Source of the DNA: Pseudomonadota bacterium
GTDB lineage: Bacteria > Pseudomonadota > Alphaproteobacteria > Rhizobiales > Methylopilaceae
Direction: 5' to 3'
DNA length: 64,000 nt
Assembly (NCBI GenBank): GCA_023388965.1
Contig: JAEWFF010000015.1
Coordinates: 28,985-92,984, forward strand
Position numbers and translations under genes: made by a program. The notes beneath the pieces are model-generated. The model saw nothing but the letters and a program-made list of their open reading frames with translations. It made no database searches and was not told where the DNA came from. Shown piece by piece: positions 1-8,789 of the stretch. The first letter of the stretch is position 1; each line of letters starts with the position of its first letter.

Positions 1-644
1 AGGCGGGGGCGACGCTCGACATCTGCCGGCCGCATGCCGGCGAGCCGATCCCCGGCGACGATCGCGCCCATGACGCGATCATTGTCATGGGCGGCCCGCA
101 GAATGCGCTCGACGACGAGCGCCACCCCTATCTTCCGGCGCTGAGCCGGCTGATGCGCCGGTTCGGCGAAGAGGACAAGTCGGTGCTCGGCGTCTGTCTC
201 GGCAGCCAGCTTCTGGCCCGCGCCTATGGGGCGGAAAACCATATCGGCGTGGCGACCGAATTCGGCTGGTGCGACGTGTCGCTGACGGCCGAAGGCCGGG
301 CCGATCCGGTCCTGTCGGCTGCCGCCGACCGCTTCGCGATCTTTCAGTGGCACAGCGATACTTTCGCTTTGCCGGAGGGCGCGGTGCGGCTTGCCGAAAG
401 CGGCGTGGCCGCAAACCAGGCCTTCCGTATCGGACGTGCGGTCTATGGCACGCAGTTCCATTTCGAGGCCGACCGCGCGGTGGTCGACCTGTGGGTCCGG
501 AATTTCCCCGAAACGGTCGAGGCGCTGTCGCCCGGCTGGCTGGAGCGGCGCGCGGGGCTGGCGACCGAATATGGACCGGCCTCCGAAGCGACGGGCCTTG
601 CGCTCGCCCGCGCCTGGATGACGACCGTTCAGGTCCGTTCCTGA
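1..644 (+). CDS. Class I glutamine amidotransferase domain protein (5' truncated by window)
   Basis: The reading frame is open from the first bases of the window, so the true start lies upstream. The visible 213 or so codons carry the class I glutamine amidotransferase signature: an oxyanion-strand segment DAIIVMGGPQNA, the nucleophile elbow GVCLGSQLLA with the catalytic Cys, and the His/Glu pair in GTQFHFEAD. It resembles stand-alone GuaA-like amidotransferases that remove ammonia from glutamine for an unknown partner. No synthetase domain follows, since the frame ends at 644. The family assignment is firm; substrate and partner are unknown. It is followed by a 261-base gap before atpB and is probably not in an operon with it. 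Confidence 0.85.
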   Translation, partial: AGATLDICRPHAGEPIPGDDRAHDAIIVMGGPQNALDDERHPYLPALSRLMRRFGEEDKSVLGVCLGSQLLARAYGAENHIGVATEFGWCDVSLTAEGRADPVLSAAADRFAIFQWHSDTFALPEGAVRLAESGVAANQAFRIGRAVYGTQFHFEADRAVVDLWVRNFPETVEALSPGWLERRAGLATEYGPASEATGLALARAWMTTVQVRS

Positions 645-905
645 AACGGCGCGCGCAAGTGATCGCCTTTTCACCGGCAGCGGTCTAGGCGCGCGCGTCT
701 TTTTGGGTATATGCTGGCCGGCAGAGTGAAGATGAAGCCTTGAAACATCATCCCGCCAGTCCTGGAACGCCGTTTTCGGCCTTTGCGGCAGCGCCCGCAG
801 CGGCACGCTGCTCCTGCGGGACCCTTCGCTCCTCTCCCTTCTTCATCGGCCGGTCAGCCGCCCCGCGCTTGTGGTTGCATGGTGCCGCCAAGACGAGGAT
901 TTCCG

Positions 906-1652
906 ATGGCCGGACCGATTGAGCAATTCGAGATCAAGCCCATTGTCCCCCTGGAAATGGGAGGGATCGACCTCAGCTTCACCAATGCGTCCGCCTATAT
1001 GGTGCTGACCGTCGGGGTGGCGGGGGCCTTCCTGCTGCTGGCGACGGGCCGGCGGGGACTGGTGCCCGGCCGCTGGCAATCCGCCGCCGAAATGGTCACG
1101 GAATTCGTGGCGACGACGCTGCGCTCGAATGCGGGTGAAAAGGGGATGCGCTTCTTCCCGCTCGTCTTCTCGCTGTTCATGTTCATCCTCACCGCCAATC
1201 TGGTCGGCATGTTTCCCTATGCCTTCACGGTGACGAGCCAGCTGATCGTCACCTTCGGACTGGCGATGCTGGTTTTCGCCACCGTGACCCTTTACGGCCT
1301 CGCCCGGCATGGCTTCGGCTTCCTGAGGCTTTTCGTGCCCGAGGGCGTGCCGCTCATCCTGACGCCGATCATCGTGCCGATCGAGACGATCTCCTATCTG
1401 TCCCGGCCGGTCAGCCATTCCGTCCGTCTCTTCGCGGTCATGCTGGCGGGCCATATCACGATCAAGGTGTTTGCCGGCTTCGTCGTGTCGATGGGCGGCT
1501 TCGGCGCGCTCGGAATGCTGGGCGCGGTGCTGCCCTTCGCCATGACGGTGGCGCTGACGGCGCTGGAATTCCTGATGGCGGCCATTCAGGCCTATGTCTT
1601 CACCATGCTGACCTGCATGTATCTCAACGACGCGCTGCATCCGCACCACTGA
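906..1652 (+). CDS. atpB: F0F1 ATP synthase subunit a, solitary copy
   Basis: A 248-residue polytopic membrane protein that matches alphaproteobacterial AtpB along its length (opening MAGPIEQFEIKPIVP, ending YLNDALHPHH). Subunit a forms the proton half-channels beside the c-ring. The essential arginine is Arg174 (SVRLF), but the residue four positions later, normally Asn (RLFANM), is Val178 here. The ATG at 906 follows a GACGAGG-like ribosome binding site. Rhizobial atpB normally sits in atpI-atpB-atpE-atpF'-atpF; none of those genes is adjacent, and lepA converges only 46 bases downstream. It could be a relocated functional gene or a diverging second copy; the family call is certain, the role is not. 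Confidence 0.9.
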   Translation: MAGPIEQFEIKPIVPLEMGGIDLSFTNASAYMVLTVGVAGAFLLLATGRRGLVPGRWQSAAEMVTEFVATTLRSNAGEKGMRFFPLVFSLFMFILTANLVGMFPYAFTVTSQLIVTFGLAMLVFATVTLYGLARHGFGFLRLFVPEGVPLILTPIIVPIETISYLSRPVSHSVRLFAVMLAGHITIKVFAGFVVSMGGFGALGMLGAVLPFAMTVALTALEFLMAAIQAYVFTMLTCMYLNDALHPHH

Positions 1653-1698
1653 GGCGCGTTGCTTCGAAACTGGCGCGCAAGGATGCGGCTTGGCCGGC

Positions 1699-3522
1699 CT
1701 ATTCGTCGCCCATCTTGAGTGCTGCGATGAAGGCTTCCTGCGGGATTTCCACCTTGCCGAACTGGCGCATGCGCTTCTTGCCTTCCTTCTGCTTTTCCAG
1801 AAGCTTGCGCTTGCGGGTGGCGTCGCCGCCGTAGCATTTGGCCGTCACGTCCTTGCGCAGCGCCCGCACGGTCTCGCGGGCGATGACCTTGCCGCCGATG
1901 GCCGCCTGGATCGGGATCTGGAACATATGCGGCGGGATCAGTTCCTTCAGCTTCTCGCACATGGTGCGGCCGCGCCGGTCGGCTGCGGAACGGTGAACGA
2001 GCATGGAAAGCGCGTCGACCGGCTCGCCGTTGACGAGGATCGACAGCTTGACGAGGTCGCTCTCGCGATAATCCGCCAGATTGTAGTCGAAGGACGCATA
2101 GCCCTTGGAGATCGACTTCAGCCGGTCGTAGAAGTCGAAGACCACCTCGTTGAGCGGCAGTTCGTAGGTCAGCATCGCGCGGCTGCCGACATAGGTGAGT
2201 TCCGTCTGGATGCCGCGCCGGTCCTGGCAAAGCTTCAGGATGCCGCCGAGATATTCGTCCGGCGTCATGATCGTCGCCTTGATCCAGGGCTCGCGGAATT
2301 CGGAAATCTTCACGATGTCCGGCATGTCGGCCGGGTTGTGCAGTTCCTTCTCGGTGCCGTCGGTCATGGTGAGCTGGTAGACGACGGAAGGCGCCGTGGC
2401 GATCAGGTCGAGGTCGAATTCGCGCGAAAGGCGCTCCTGGATGATCTCGAGATGCAGAAGGCCGAGGAAGCCGCAGCGGAAGCCGAAGCCGAGGGCCGCC
2501 GAGCTTTCCATCTCGAAGGAGAAGGAGGCGTCGTTGAGGCGCAGCTTGCCCATGGCCGAGCGCAATTCCTCGAAATCGGCGGCATCGACCGGGAAGAGAC
2601 CGCAGAACACCACCGGCTGGGCCGGCTTGAAGCCCGGCAGGGCCTTGTCCGTCGGACGCCTGTCGTCGGTGATCGTATCGCCGACGCGCGTATCGGCGAC
2701 CTCCTTGATGGACGCGGTGATGAAGCCGATCTCGCCGGGGCCGAGCGAATCCATGGCGACCATCTTCGGCGTCAGCACGCCGACGCGCTCGACGGAATAT
2801 TTCGCACCCGTTCCCATCATGCGGATGGACTGGCCCTTGTTGAGCCGGCCCTCGATGACGCGCACGAGCACCATGACGCCGAGATAGGTATCGTACCAGC
2901 TGTCGACGAGCAGCGCCTTCAAGGGCGCTTTCTCGCCGCCTTCGCTCTTCGGTGCCGGCAGACGCTCGACGATGGCTTCCAGCACGTCCGGGATGCCGAG
3001 GCCGGTCTTGGCCGAAATGAGCACGGCATCCGAGGCGTCGATGCCGATCACCTCTTCGATCTGTTCCTTGATGCGGTCGGGTTCGGCGGCCGGAAGGTCG
3101 ATCTTGTTGAGCACGGTGACGAGTTCGTGGTCGTTGTCGATCGCCTGATAGACGTTGGCGAGCGTCTGGGCCTCCACGCCCTGGCTGGCGTCGACGACGA
3201 GCAGCGAGCCCTCGCAGGCCGACAGCGACCGCGAGACTTCATAGGCGAAGTCGACGTGACCGGGCGTGTCGATGAGGTTCAGCACATAGGTCTCGCCGTT
3301 CTGCGCCTTGTAATGCAGGCGCACGGTCTGGGCCTTGATGGTGATGCCGCGCTCGCGCTCGATCTCCATATTGTCGAGGACCTGCGCGCTCATTTCGCGT
3401 TCGGCAAGGCCGCCGCAGGCCTGGATCAGCCGATCGGCAAGTGTCGACTTGCCGTGGTCGATATGCGCGACAATCGAGAAATTGCGGATGTGATCGAGGG
3501 GCGTCGAAGAATTGGTGCTCAT
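1699..3522 (-). CDS. lepA: Elongation factor 4 (LepA), ribosomal back-translocase GTPase
   Basis: A 607-residue translational GTPase of normal LepA length. The G1 motif AHIDHGKST lies at about residues 20-28, followed by DTPGHVDF (G3) and NKIDLP (G4), then EF-G-like domains and the LepA-specific C-terminus ending RMRQFGKVEIPQEAF. LepA acts on stalled or mis-translocated ribosomes and in initiation. The frame is open much further upstream, but the start at 3522 (MSTNSSTPLDHIRN) places the G domain where homologues have it; an ATG three codons earlier (3531) is equally possible. An MFS gene ends 67 bases upstream on the same strand. Confidence 0.95.
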   Translation of the reverse strand: MSTNSSTPLDHIRNFSIVAHIDHGKSTLADRLIQACGGLAEREMSAQVLDNMEIERERGITIKAQTVRLHYKAQNGETYVLNLIDTPGHVDFAYEVSRSLSACEGSLLVVDASQGVEAQTLANVYQAIDNDHELVTVLNKIDLPAAEPDRIKEQIEEVIGIDASDAVLISAKTGLGIPDVLEAIVERLPAPKSEGGEKAPLKALLVDSWYDTYLGVMVLVRVIEGRLNKGQSIRMMGTGAKYSVERVGVLTPKMVAMDSLGPGEIGFITASIKEVADTRVGDTITDDRRPTDKALPGFKPAQPVVFCGLFPVDAADFEELRSAMGKLRLNDASFSFEMESSAALGFGFRCGFLGLLHLEIIQERLSREFDLDLIATAPSVVYQLTMTDGTEKELHNPADMPDIVKISEFREPWIKATIMTPDEYLGGILKLCQDRRGIQTELTYVGSRAMLTYELPLNEVVFDFYDRLKSISKGYASFDYNLADYRESDLVKLSILVNGEPVDALSMLVHRSAADRRGRTMCEKLKELIPPHMFQIPIQAAIGGKVIARETVRALRKDVTAKCYGGDATRKRKLLEKQKEGKKRMRQFGKVEIPQEAFIAALKMGDE

Positions 3523-3589
3523 GCGCGCCATATAGCAGCGGGCAACACGCAGGCAAAGCGGTAAATGAACGCTTCGTTCACCATCCCGT

Positions 3590-4843
3590 TCACGGTTCCC
3601 GAGGCGGTTCGCCTTCCACGAGCGCGCCGGCGTTCGGCACCTGGGCGCTCCTGAGCTCGAAGTTCTCGCGTTCTTCGGGCGGCACCGTCTCGCGGCGGCG
3701 CAGCCGCGTGGCGACGAACACTCCATAGGTGAGCGCGACGGCGATCACCGCATAGATGAAGGTGTGATCGCCGAGGACCGGCGTCAGCGCCGTCACCCCG
3801 AGCGGCACCAGCGTCGCGGAGACCGACCAGGCCACGAGCATGGTGGAGGCGAGCGGCACGAAATCCTCCGGATCCGTCCGGTCGTTGGCATGGGCGTTGG
3901 CGATGGAATAGACCGATTCCGTAGCACCCGCCCAGATCGCATAGACGAAGATCAGCAGCAGGAAAGCCTGGAACGTGACGAAGAGGGCGGCGACCGCCGC
4001 GCCTGCGATGAGCAGGCAGGTGGCGATCAGGACGATGCGCCGGTCGATGCGGTCGGACAGCAGGCCGAGCGGGTACTGCACGAAGAGCAGGCCGAACTGC
4101 ATGGAAAACATCAGCAGCGCCACATCCGACTGGCTCACCTTCTGGCTTGTCGCGAAGATCGGCGTGAACCCCTGCACCACCATGGAAAGGCCTCCGGCGG
4201 CGAGAATGCCGGCAAGCGCCACCGGAGAATTGCGCCAGGCCATGGCGAAGTCGAGGCTGACGCGGGCGGGCGGCGGCGGCGTCGGCAGGCGGGTCAGGCC
4301 GATCGGCAGCAGCGCCAGCGTCGTCGACAGGATGGTGATGAGCGGCGCCAGATTGCCCTCCGCAGGCAATTGCCCGAACAGCCAGGCTCCGACGCCGAGC
4401 CCGAGCAGATAGGTCATGTAGAAGAACGACATGGCCTTGCCGCGCCAGCGGTTGTCGCTGGCGTGGTTGATCCAGCTCTGGGCGATGATGAAATTGGCGT
4501 TTCCAGCCGCGCCGTAGATGCCGCGCGCCAGCACCCAGACGAGCGGATTGAGACCGAGGGCGACCAGCACCGCGGCGAGGATCACCAGCGCGAGAGAGCA
4601 GGAGAAGGCGCGGGCGTGTCCGACCCGCCGGATGACCGGTCCGGCGATGATGCAGCCGATCAGCCCGCCGAAGGCAATCGCCGTCACCGCGGCGCCCGAG
4701 GACCAGTCCGGTGCGCCGGAAAGCGTCAGGACATAGGGCACATAGGCGAGCATGATGCCGTTGCCGATCGCCACGAAGGTCATGGAGACGACGATGGCGG
4801 TAATGGAAAAGAGCGAAGAAGCCCGCACCGCCGGTCCCGTCAT
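3590..4843 (-). CDS. Major facilitator superfamily transporter
   Basis: A 417-residue, strongly hydrophobic protein with about twelve membrane segments and the MFS loop 2-3 signature (GPVIRRVGHARAF, about residues 68-80) repeated in weaker form after segment 8 (GLLSDRIDRRIVL). The C-terminal tail of about 35 residues is charged and cytoplasmic. It looks like an uptake or efflux carrier of the sugar-porter/YfkF-like kind, but nothing in the sequence identifies the substrate. It lies upstream of lepA on the same strand, and diverges from the amidohydrolase gene at 5042 across a 198-base gap that could hold both promoters. Confidence 0.85.
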   Translation of the reverse strand: MTGPAVRASSLFSITAIVVSMTFVAIGNGIMLAYVPYVLTLSGAPDWSSGAAVTAIAFGGLIGCIIAGPVIRRVGHARAFSCSLALVILAAVLVALGLNPLVWVLARGIYGAAGNANFIIAQSWINHASDNRWRGKAMSFFYMTYLLGLGVGAWLFGQLPAEGNLAPLITILSTTLALLPIGLTRLPTPPPPARVSLDFAMAWRNSPVALAGILAAGGLSMVVQGFTPIFATSQKVSQSDVALLMFSMQFGLLFVQYPLGLLSDRIDRRIVLIATCLLIAGAAVAALFVTFQAFLLLIFVYAIWAGATESVYSIANAHANDRTDPEDFVPLASTMLVAWSVSATLVPLGVTALTPVLGDHTFIYAVIAVALTYGVFVATRLRRRETVPPEERENFELRSAQVPNAGALVEGEPPREP

Positions 4844-5041
4844 CTATTTCTCCCCGTTTCGATTCGACGTCGCCACCATAGCGGGAGGGGGCGTGGCGCA
4901 TTGTCGCCGCAGCGCCATGGCAAAAATAATTTTCCCTCCTTCATCTGGCCCCGGTGCGGCTGCGCCGGCGCGCCCGGCGGTTGCCTTGCGGCAAAAATGC
5001 ACTAACGTCGCGCCGGGAGAATTCGAGGAAGGGAGCCTTTC

Positions 5042-6067
5042 GTGCGCGTCATATTTTCCGAGGATCACAAGCTCAGGAATGCCCGGACCGAACTGTTCGG
5101 GGGCGAACTGGTGCCGCCCTTCGAAGCCCCGTTCCGGGCGGAGTGGATCCTGGCGGCGGTGAAGGAGGCGGGGTTCACCGACGTGTCCGCGCCGCAGGCG
5201 CACGGGCTTGAAACCGCGCTCAAGGTGCATGACGCCGGCTATCTCGCCTTTCTCGAAACGGCCTGGGAACGCTGGGTGGCCGCCGGCTACAAGGGGGAGG
5301 CCATCGCCACCTCGTTTCCCGTTCGCCGCACCTCGCCGCGCATCCCGACCGATATCGAGGGCGTGCTCGGCTACTATTGCAACGCCTCCGAAACGGCGAT
5401 CTCGCCGGGCACCTGGGAGGCGGCCGTCTCGTCCATGCGCTCTGCCGTCACCGCCGCCGATATCGTGGCGGAAGGCGCGGCGTCCGTCTTCGCCCTTTGC
5501 CGCCCGCCGGGCCATCATGCCGGCATCGACAGTTTCGGCGGCTATTGCTTCATCAACAATGCCGCCGTCGCCGCCCAGCGCCTGCTCGACAAGGGAGCGG
5601 GCAGGGTGGCGATCCTCGATGTCGATTTCCATCACGGCAACGGCACCCAGGACATCTTCTACGAGCGCGCGGACGTCTTCTTCGCCTCGCTGCACGGCGA
5701 TCCCGCCGATGCCTTCCCGCATTTCCTCGGCTATGCGGAGGAGACCGGCAAGGGGCCGGGCGAGGGCATGACGCGCAACTATCCGATGCCGCCCGGCACG
5801 CCCTATGCCGTCTGGGGCGAGGCGCTGGCCGACGCGTTGAAGCGGATCGCCGCCTTCGGCGCGGAGGCGATCGTCGTCTCGCTGGGGGTCGACACGTTCG
5901 AAAAGGATCCGATCTCCTTCTTCAAGCTGGCCACGCCGGATTTCCTCGCCATGGGGCGGGCGATCGCCGGAAGCGGCGTTCCGGTGGTGGTCTGCATGGA
6001 GGGCGGTTACGGCGTTGAGGAGATCGGCCTCAATGTCGCCAATGTGCTGCGGGGCATCGAGGGCTGA
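5042..6067 (+). CDS. Histone deacetylase-family amidohydrolase (acetylpolyamine amidohydrolase-like)
   Basis: A 341-residue class II-type deacetylase-fold enzyme. The tandem His motif PPGHHAG (about residues 157-163), the zinc ligands in DVDFHHGNGTQ (about residues 198-208) and a third acidic ligand in SLGVDTFEKDP are all present, so it should be catalytically competent. Bacterial members usually deacetylate acetylpolyamines or other small acetylated amines rather than histones. It starts at a GTG preceded by a strong GAGGAAGGGA site. Length and motifs agree with AphA-type enzymes; the actual substrate is not determined by the sequence. An EamA exporter gene follows 100 bases downstream on the same strand. 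Confidence 0.88.
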   Translation: MRVIFSEDHKLRNARTELFGGELVPPFEAPFRAEWILAAVKEAGFTDVSAPQAHGLETALKVHDAGYLAFLETAWERWVAAGYKGEAIATSFPVRRTSPRIPTDIEGVLGYYCNASETAISPGTWEAAVSSMRSAVTAADIVAEGAASVFALCRPPGHHAGIDSFGGYCFINNAAVAAQRLLDKGAGRVAILDVDFHHGNGTQDIFYERADVFFASLHGDPADAFPHFLGYAEETGKGPGEGMTRNYPMPPGTPYAVWGEALADALKRIAAFGAEAIVVSLGVDTFEKDPISFFKLATPDFLAMGRAIAGSGVPVVVCMEGGYGVEEIGLNVANVLRGIEG

Positions 6068-6167
6068 CGCCGGTCGCCCCGACTATGGATTTTTCACCAT
6101 GTGCGCTCCTGCGGGACGCGCAGGCAGGATGGCGGGCCCGGTCGATCCCGGGCCGCAGGGAGATGGG

Positions 6168-7064
6168 ATGGCCGATCAGCAGGCGATAGTGGAAAAGGGC
6201 GGCAGATTGCCGGGGGCCGGCAATGCGGGGCTCATGTCCGGCGTCGCGCTCTGCTTTCTTTCCATGGCGAGCATCCAGTTCGGCGCGGCCTTTTCCGCGG
6301 TCGCGATCATGGATTACGGCGCTTTCGCCACCACCTTCCTCCGGCTGGCGCTGGCCGCCGCAATCCTGACGGCCATCGTGCGGCCGCCGCTGCGCCGGTA
6401 CAATCGGGCGCAATGGCTGAGCGCGCTGGCGCTCGGCGTCACCATCGCCGGCATGACGCTCAGCTTTTTCACCGCCATCGAGCGTATTCCGCTCGGGCTT
6501 GCCGTCGCCATCGAATTTCTCGGCCCGCTGGCGGTGGCGACCGTGACGCTCGGCGGCGGATGGCGCCTTCTCTGGCCGGCGGCGGCGCTTGCCGGTGTCG
6601 GGCTCCTGTCGCGGGACGGCCAGGGCTGGATCGGCGATCCCGCCGGCATGTTCTTCGCCTTCGTCGCGGCCGTCGGCTGGGGCGCCTATATCGTGCTCGT
6701 GAAGCGTTCCGGTCGTCTTTTTACCGGGCTGGAAGGATTGACGATGTCGCTGCTCGTGGCGACCGCCGCCGCTGCGCCCTTCGGGCTGTGGCAGGCGGGC
6801 GCGGCGATGAATCCGGAGGGGCTCACGCGTATGCTGGGCCTTGCCGTCATGGTGCCGCTCCTGCCCTATGCGCTGGAGATGACGGCGTTGCGCCGCATGC
6901 CGCTCGCCGCCTTCGGCATCCTGATGAGCCTGGAACCGGCGCTCGGCGCGATGGCGGGGTTCCTCGTCCTGGAGCAGTCGCTGACGGCGTTCCAGATGCT
7001 GGGAACGGCGCTGGTGGTGGCCGCAAGCGTCGGCGTGACCTCCGCCGGTGCGCGTGAAAAATAG
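6168..7064 (+). CDS. EamA/DMT-family inner-membrane exporter (RhtA-like)
   Basis: A 298-residue protein with ten predicted membrane segments in two homologous EamA halves (first half FGAAFSAVAIMDYGAFATTF, second half GWGAYIVLVKRSG). RhtA-type members export threonine, homoserine or other small metabolites. The start at 6168 (MADQQAIVEKGG) follows a GGGAG site; the frame is open further upstream but that part has no conserved character. It may be co-transcribed with the amidohydrolase gene upstream, in which case a link to amine or amino-acid release is possible, but this is inference from adjacency only. Confidence 0.82.
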   Translation: MADQQAIVEKGGRLPGAGNAGLMSGVALCFLSMASIQFGAAFSAVAIMDYGAFATTFLRLALAAAILTAIVRPPLRRYNRAQWLSALALGVTIAGMTLSFFTAIERIPLGLAVAIEFLGPLAVATVTLGGGWRLLWPAAALAGVGLLSRDGQGWIGDPAGMFFAFVAAVGWGAYIVLVKRSGRLFTGLEGLTMSLLVATAAAAPFGLWQAGAAMNPEGLTRMLGLAVMVPLLPYALEMTALRRMPLAAFGILMSLEPALGAMAGFLVLEQSLTAFQMLGTALVVAASVGVTSAGAREK

Positions 7065-7144
7065 GGTTTTCCCGGCTCTTTCCTGTTTCCGCCGCAATCG
7101 CTAGGTTGAAGCAGAATCATCCGGAACTGTTTGGGGACCCCTTG

Positions 7145-7807
7145 ATGTACAAGAAATGCGCGATTGTCGCGACGGCCGCGATCTTTCTCTCCGCCTGCAC
7201 GACGACCGACCCGTATACGGGCGAACAGAAGATGTCGAACACCTCCGGCGGCGCGCTGATCGGCGCGGGCCTCGGGGCCGCGTCCGGCCTGCTGATCGGC
7301 AAGAACCCGGTCCAGCGGCGCAATGCCGCGCTGATCGGCGCGGGTATCGGCGCGCTGGCGGGCGGCGCCGTCGGCAACTATATGGACACCCAGGAAGCCG
7401 AACTGCGCGCCCAGCTCGAGGGTTCCGGCGTCTCGGTCACCCGCGCGGGAGACCGCATCATCCTCAACATGCCGTCGAACATCACCTTCGCGACCGATCA
7501 GGACCAGGTCATTCCGGCCTTCTATCGCACGCTCGATTCGGTGGCCATCGTGTTGCGCAAATTCGACAAGACGCTGATCGACGTCGACGGCCACACCGAC
7601 TCGACCGGCAGCGCCCAGTACAACCTCGCCCTGTCGGAACGCCGCGCCGTCTCCGTCGCCAATTATCTGGCCTCGGCCGGCATCGACACCCGCCGCATGT
7701 CGGCGATCGGCTACGGTCTGGATCGGCCGGTCGCCTCCAACGCCACGGAAGCCGGCCGGGCCGAAAACCGTCGCGTCGAGATTTCCATCTCGCCGCTCAA
7801 GGGCTGA
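7145..7807 (+). CDS. OmpA-family outer-membrane lipoprotein with glycine zipper
   Basis: A 220-residue exported lipoprotein. The N-terminal signal ends in the lipobox LSAC, so the Cys at about residue 18 should be lipidated. Next comes a glycine-rich zipper (GGALIGAGLGAASG and a second copy), then a C-terminal OmpA-like peptidoglycan-binding domain containing DGHTDSTGS and the conserved NRRVEI. The architecture matches YiaD/Pal-type proteins that tether the outer membrane to the cell wall. It stands alone between convergent and tandem neighbours, with its own upstream gap of 80 bases. The envelope role is secure at the family level; no specific partner can be named. Confidence 0.88.
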   Translation: MYKKCAIVATAAIFLSACTTTDPYTGEQKMSNTSGGALIGAGLGAASGLLIGKNPVQRRNAALIGAGIGALAGGAVGNYMDTQEAELRAQLEGSGVSVTRAGDRIILNMPSNITFATDQDQVIPAFYRTLDSVAIVLRKFDKTLIDVDGHTDSTGSAQYNLALSERRAVSVANYLASAGIDTRRMSAIGYGLDRPVASNATEAGRAENRRVEISISPLKG

Positions 7808-7836
7808 TCCGCTCTTTCGCAAAGACGTGAAGGGCC

Positions 7837-8658
7837 TTACGGCCCCTCACGGTCCGCCCATTCCAGCCGCTTGTAGTCGAAGCCGTATTTCAGTGTCGGC
7901 TTGACGATCTCGAAATAGGGCGAGAGGTCGAAATCGCGCGGCGTATAGAGCGAATGATGGCGGATATGCAGGATTTCCTCGCGTGAATAGGGCGAGGAAG
8001 CCGCCGTCTCGCCGGGCGCGCGCTCGACCTGCGGCAGGATCGGATAGCGGATCTGCTCGAAGGCTTCGGCGATCAGCGTCGAACATATCGCGCGGGTCGG
8101 ATCGCCGGAACCGAAGGCGATCATCCGCCGCCGCCAGCGCACCGGGATCGGCGGCGTCGGCAGGAAATAACGCAGCATGTCGAGAATGTTCTTCGTATCG
8201 TATTTCAGGCCGAGCCTTGAAACCATGAAGGCGATTACCGCATCGCGATCGTCCGGCGTCAGTCCCACCGGCCGGCAGATGCGGGTATTGTAGGTGCGGT
8301 ATTTCGACAGCGGCACCGCAACGCACCCCTCTCCCAGATTGACCTCGATGAGCTGCGGCCGGTCGGTTGCCGGCCGTGTCGCCTGGTCGAGGGTCAGCGG
8401 TATCTCGTCGCCGACGAAGAGGGCCGCGTGCGACCATGTCGACTGGGTGAGATATTTGATCGCCGCCGATACCTTCTGATTACCTTCGATAAGCAGGACG
8501 TCGCCGGGCCGGAGCGTGCGCGCCAGCGTTTCCGGATCGGAAGGCGTATAGGGCTCATAGCCGGATGTCTGCTGCTGCAACCGGGTGGCGACCATCCGGC
8601 CGATCCGGTCGAGATAGGTGTCGGCGCTGGCGGGAAGCGGTCGGAGAGGGGATGTCAC
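7837..8658 (-). CDS. Permuted papain-fold hydrolase, YiiX/YaeF (C92)-like
   Basis: A 273-residue protein with the circularly permuted NlpC/P60 arrangement, in which the catalytic His comes before the Cys. The His lies in STWSHAALFVGD (about residues 92-103) following PGDVLLIEG, and the Cys lies in AICSTLIAEAF (about residues 194-204). Relatives cleave amide or lipid-ester bonds and include the YiiX/YebB group. No signal peptide is evident, so it may be cytoplasmic. It converges with the OmpA lipoprotein gene, leaving only 29 bases between the two stops, and its start diverges from mbfA. Substrate is unknown. Confidence 0.75.
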   Translation of the reverse strand: MTSPLRPLPASADTYLDRIGRMVATRLQQQTSGYEPYTPSDPETLARTLRPGDVLLIEGNQKVSAAIKYLTQSTWSHAALFVGDEIPLTLDQATRPATDRPQLIEVNLGEGCVAVPLSKYRTYNTRICRPVGLTPDDRDAVIAFMVSRLGLKYDTKNILDMLRYFLPTPPIPVRWRRRMIAFGSGDPTRAICSTLIAEAFEQIRYPILPQVERAPGETAASSPYSREEILHIRHHSLYTPRDFDLSPYFEIVKPTLKYGFDYKRLEWADREGP

Positions 8659-8757
8659 GAAGGGTATCCGTCAGGGCGCTGCATCGGCTTCATGCCCGCA
8701 TCTTTGCCATGGCGGCGGGCCGGTGTCGAGCTTGACCGGGCGATGCTAGTGCCTATA

Positions 8758-8774
8758 TTTAGAATTATTCTAAA
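8758..8774. promoter_or_regulatory. Iron control element (Irr box) upstream of mbfA
   Basis: A perfect 17-base palindrome, TTTAGAATTATTCTAAA, lies 15 bases before the mbfA start codon. It matches the iron control element recognised by Irr in Hyphomicrobiales (arms TTTAGAA and TTCTAAA around a 3-base centre). An Irr gene is present at 61666-62118. In known relatives Irr represses mbfA under low iron. The position, overlapping the likely promoter or 5' leader, fits repression. Confidence 0.9.
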
Positions 8775-8789
8775 CTAGAAAGGCCGTCG

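Noticed and set aside
740..905. Possible atpI remnant before atpB
   Set aside because: The three frames of this gap were read and none shows the two-helix AtpI pattern; there is no evidence for a residual atpI.
1690..3564. A 624-codon plus-strand frame opposite lepA
   Set aside because: It mirrors lepA on the other strand and has the repetitive composition of antisense frames; lepA is unmistakable.
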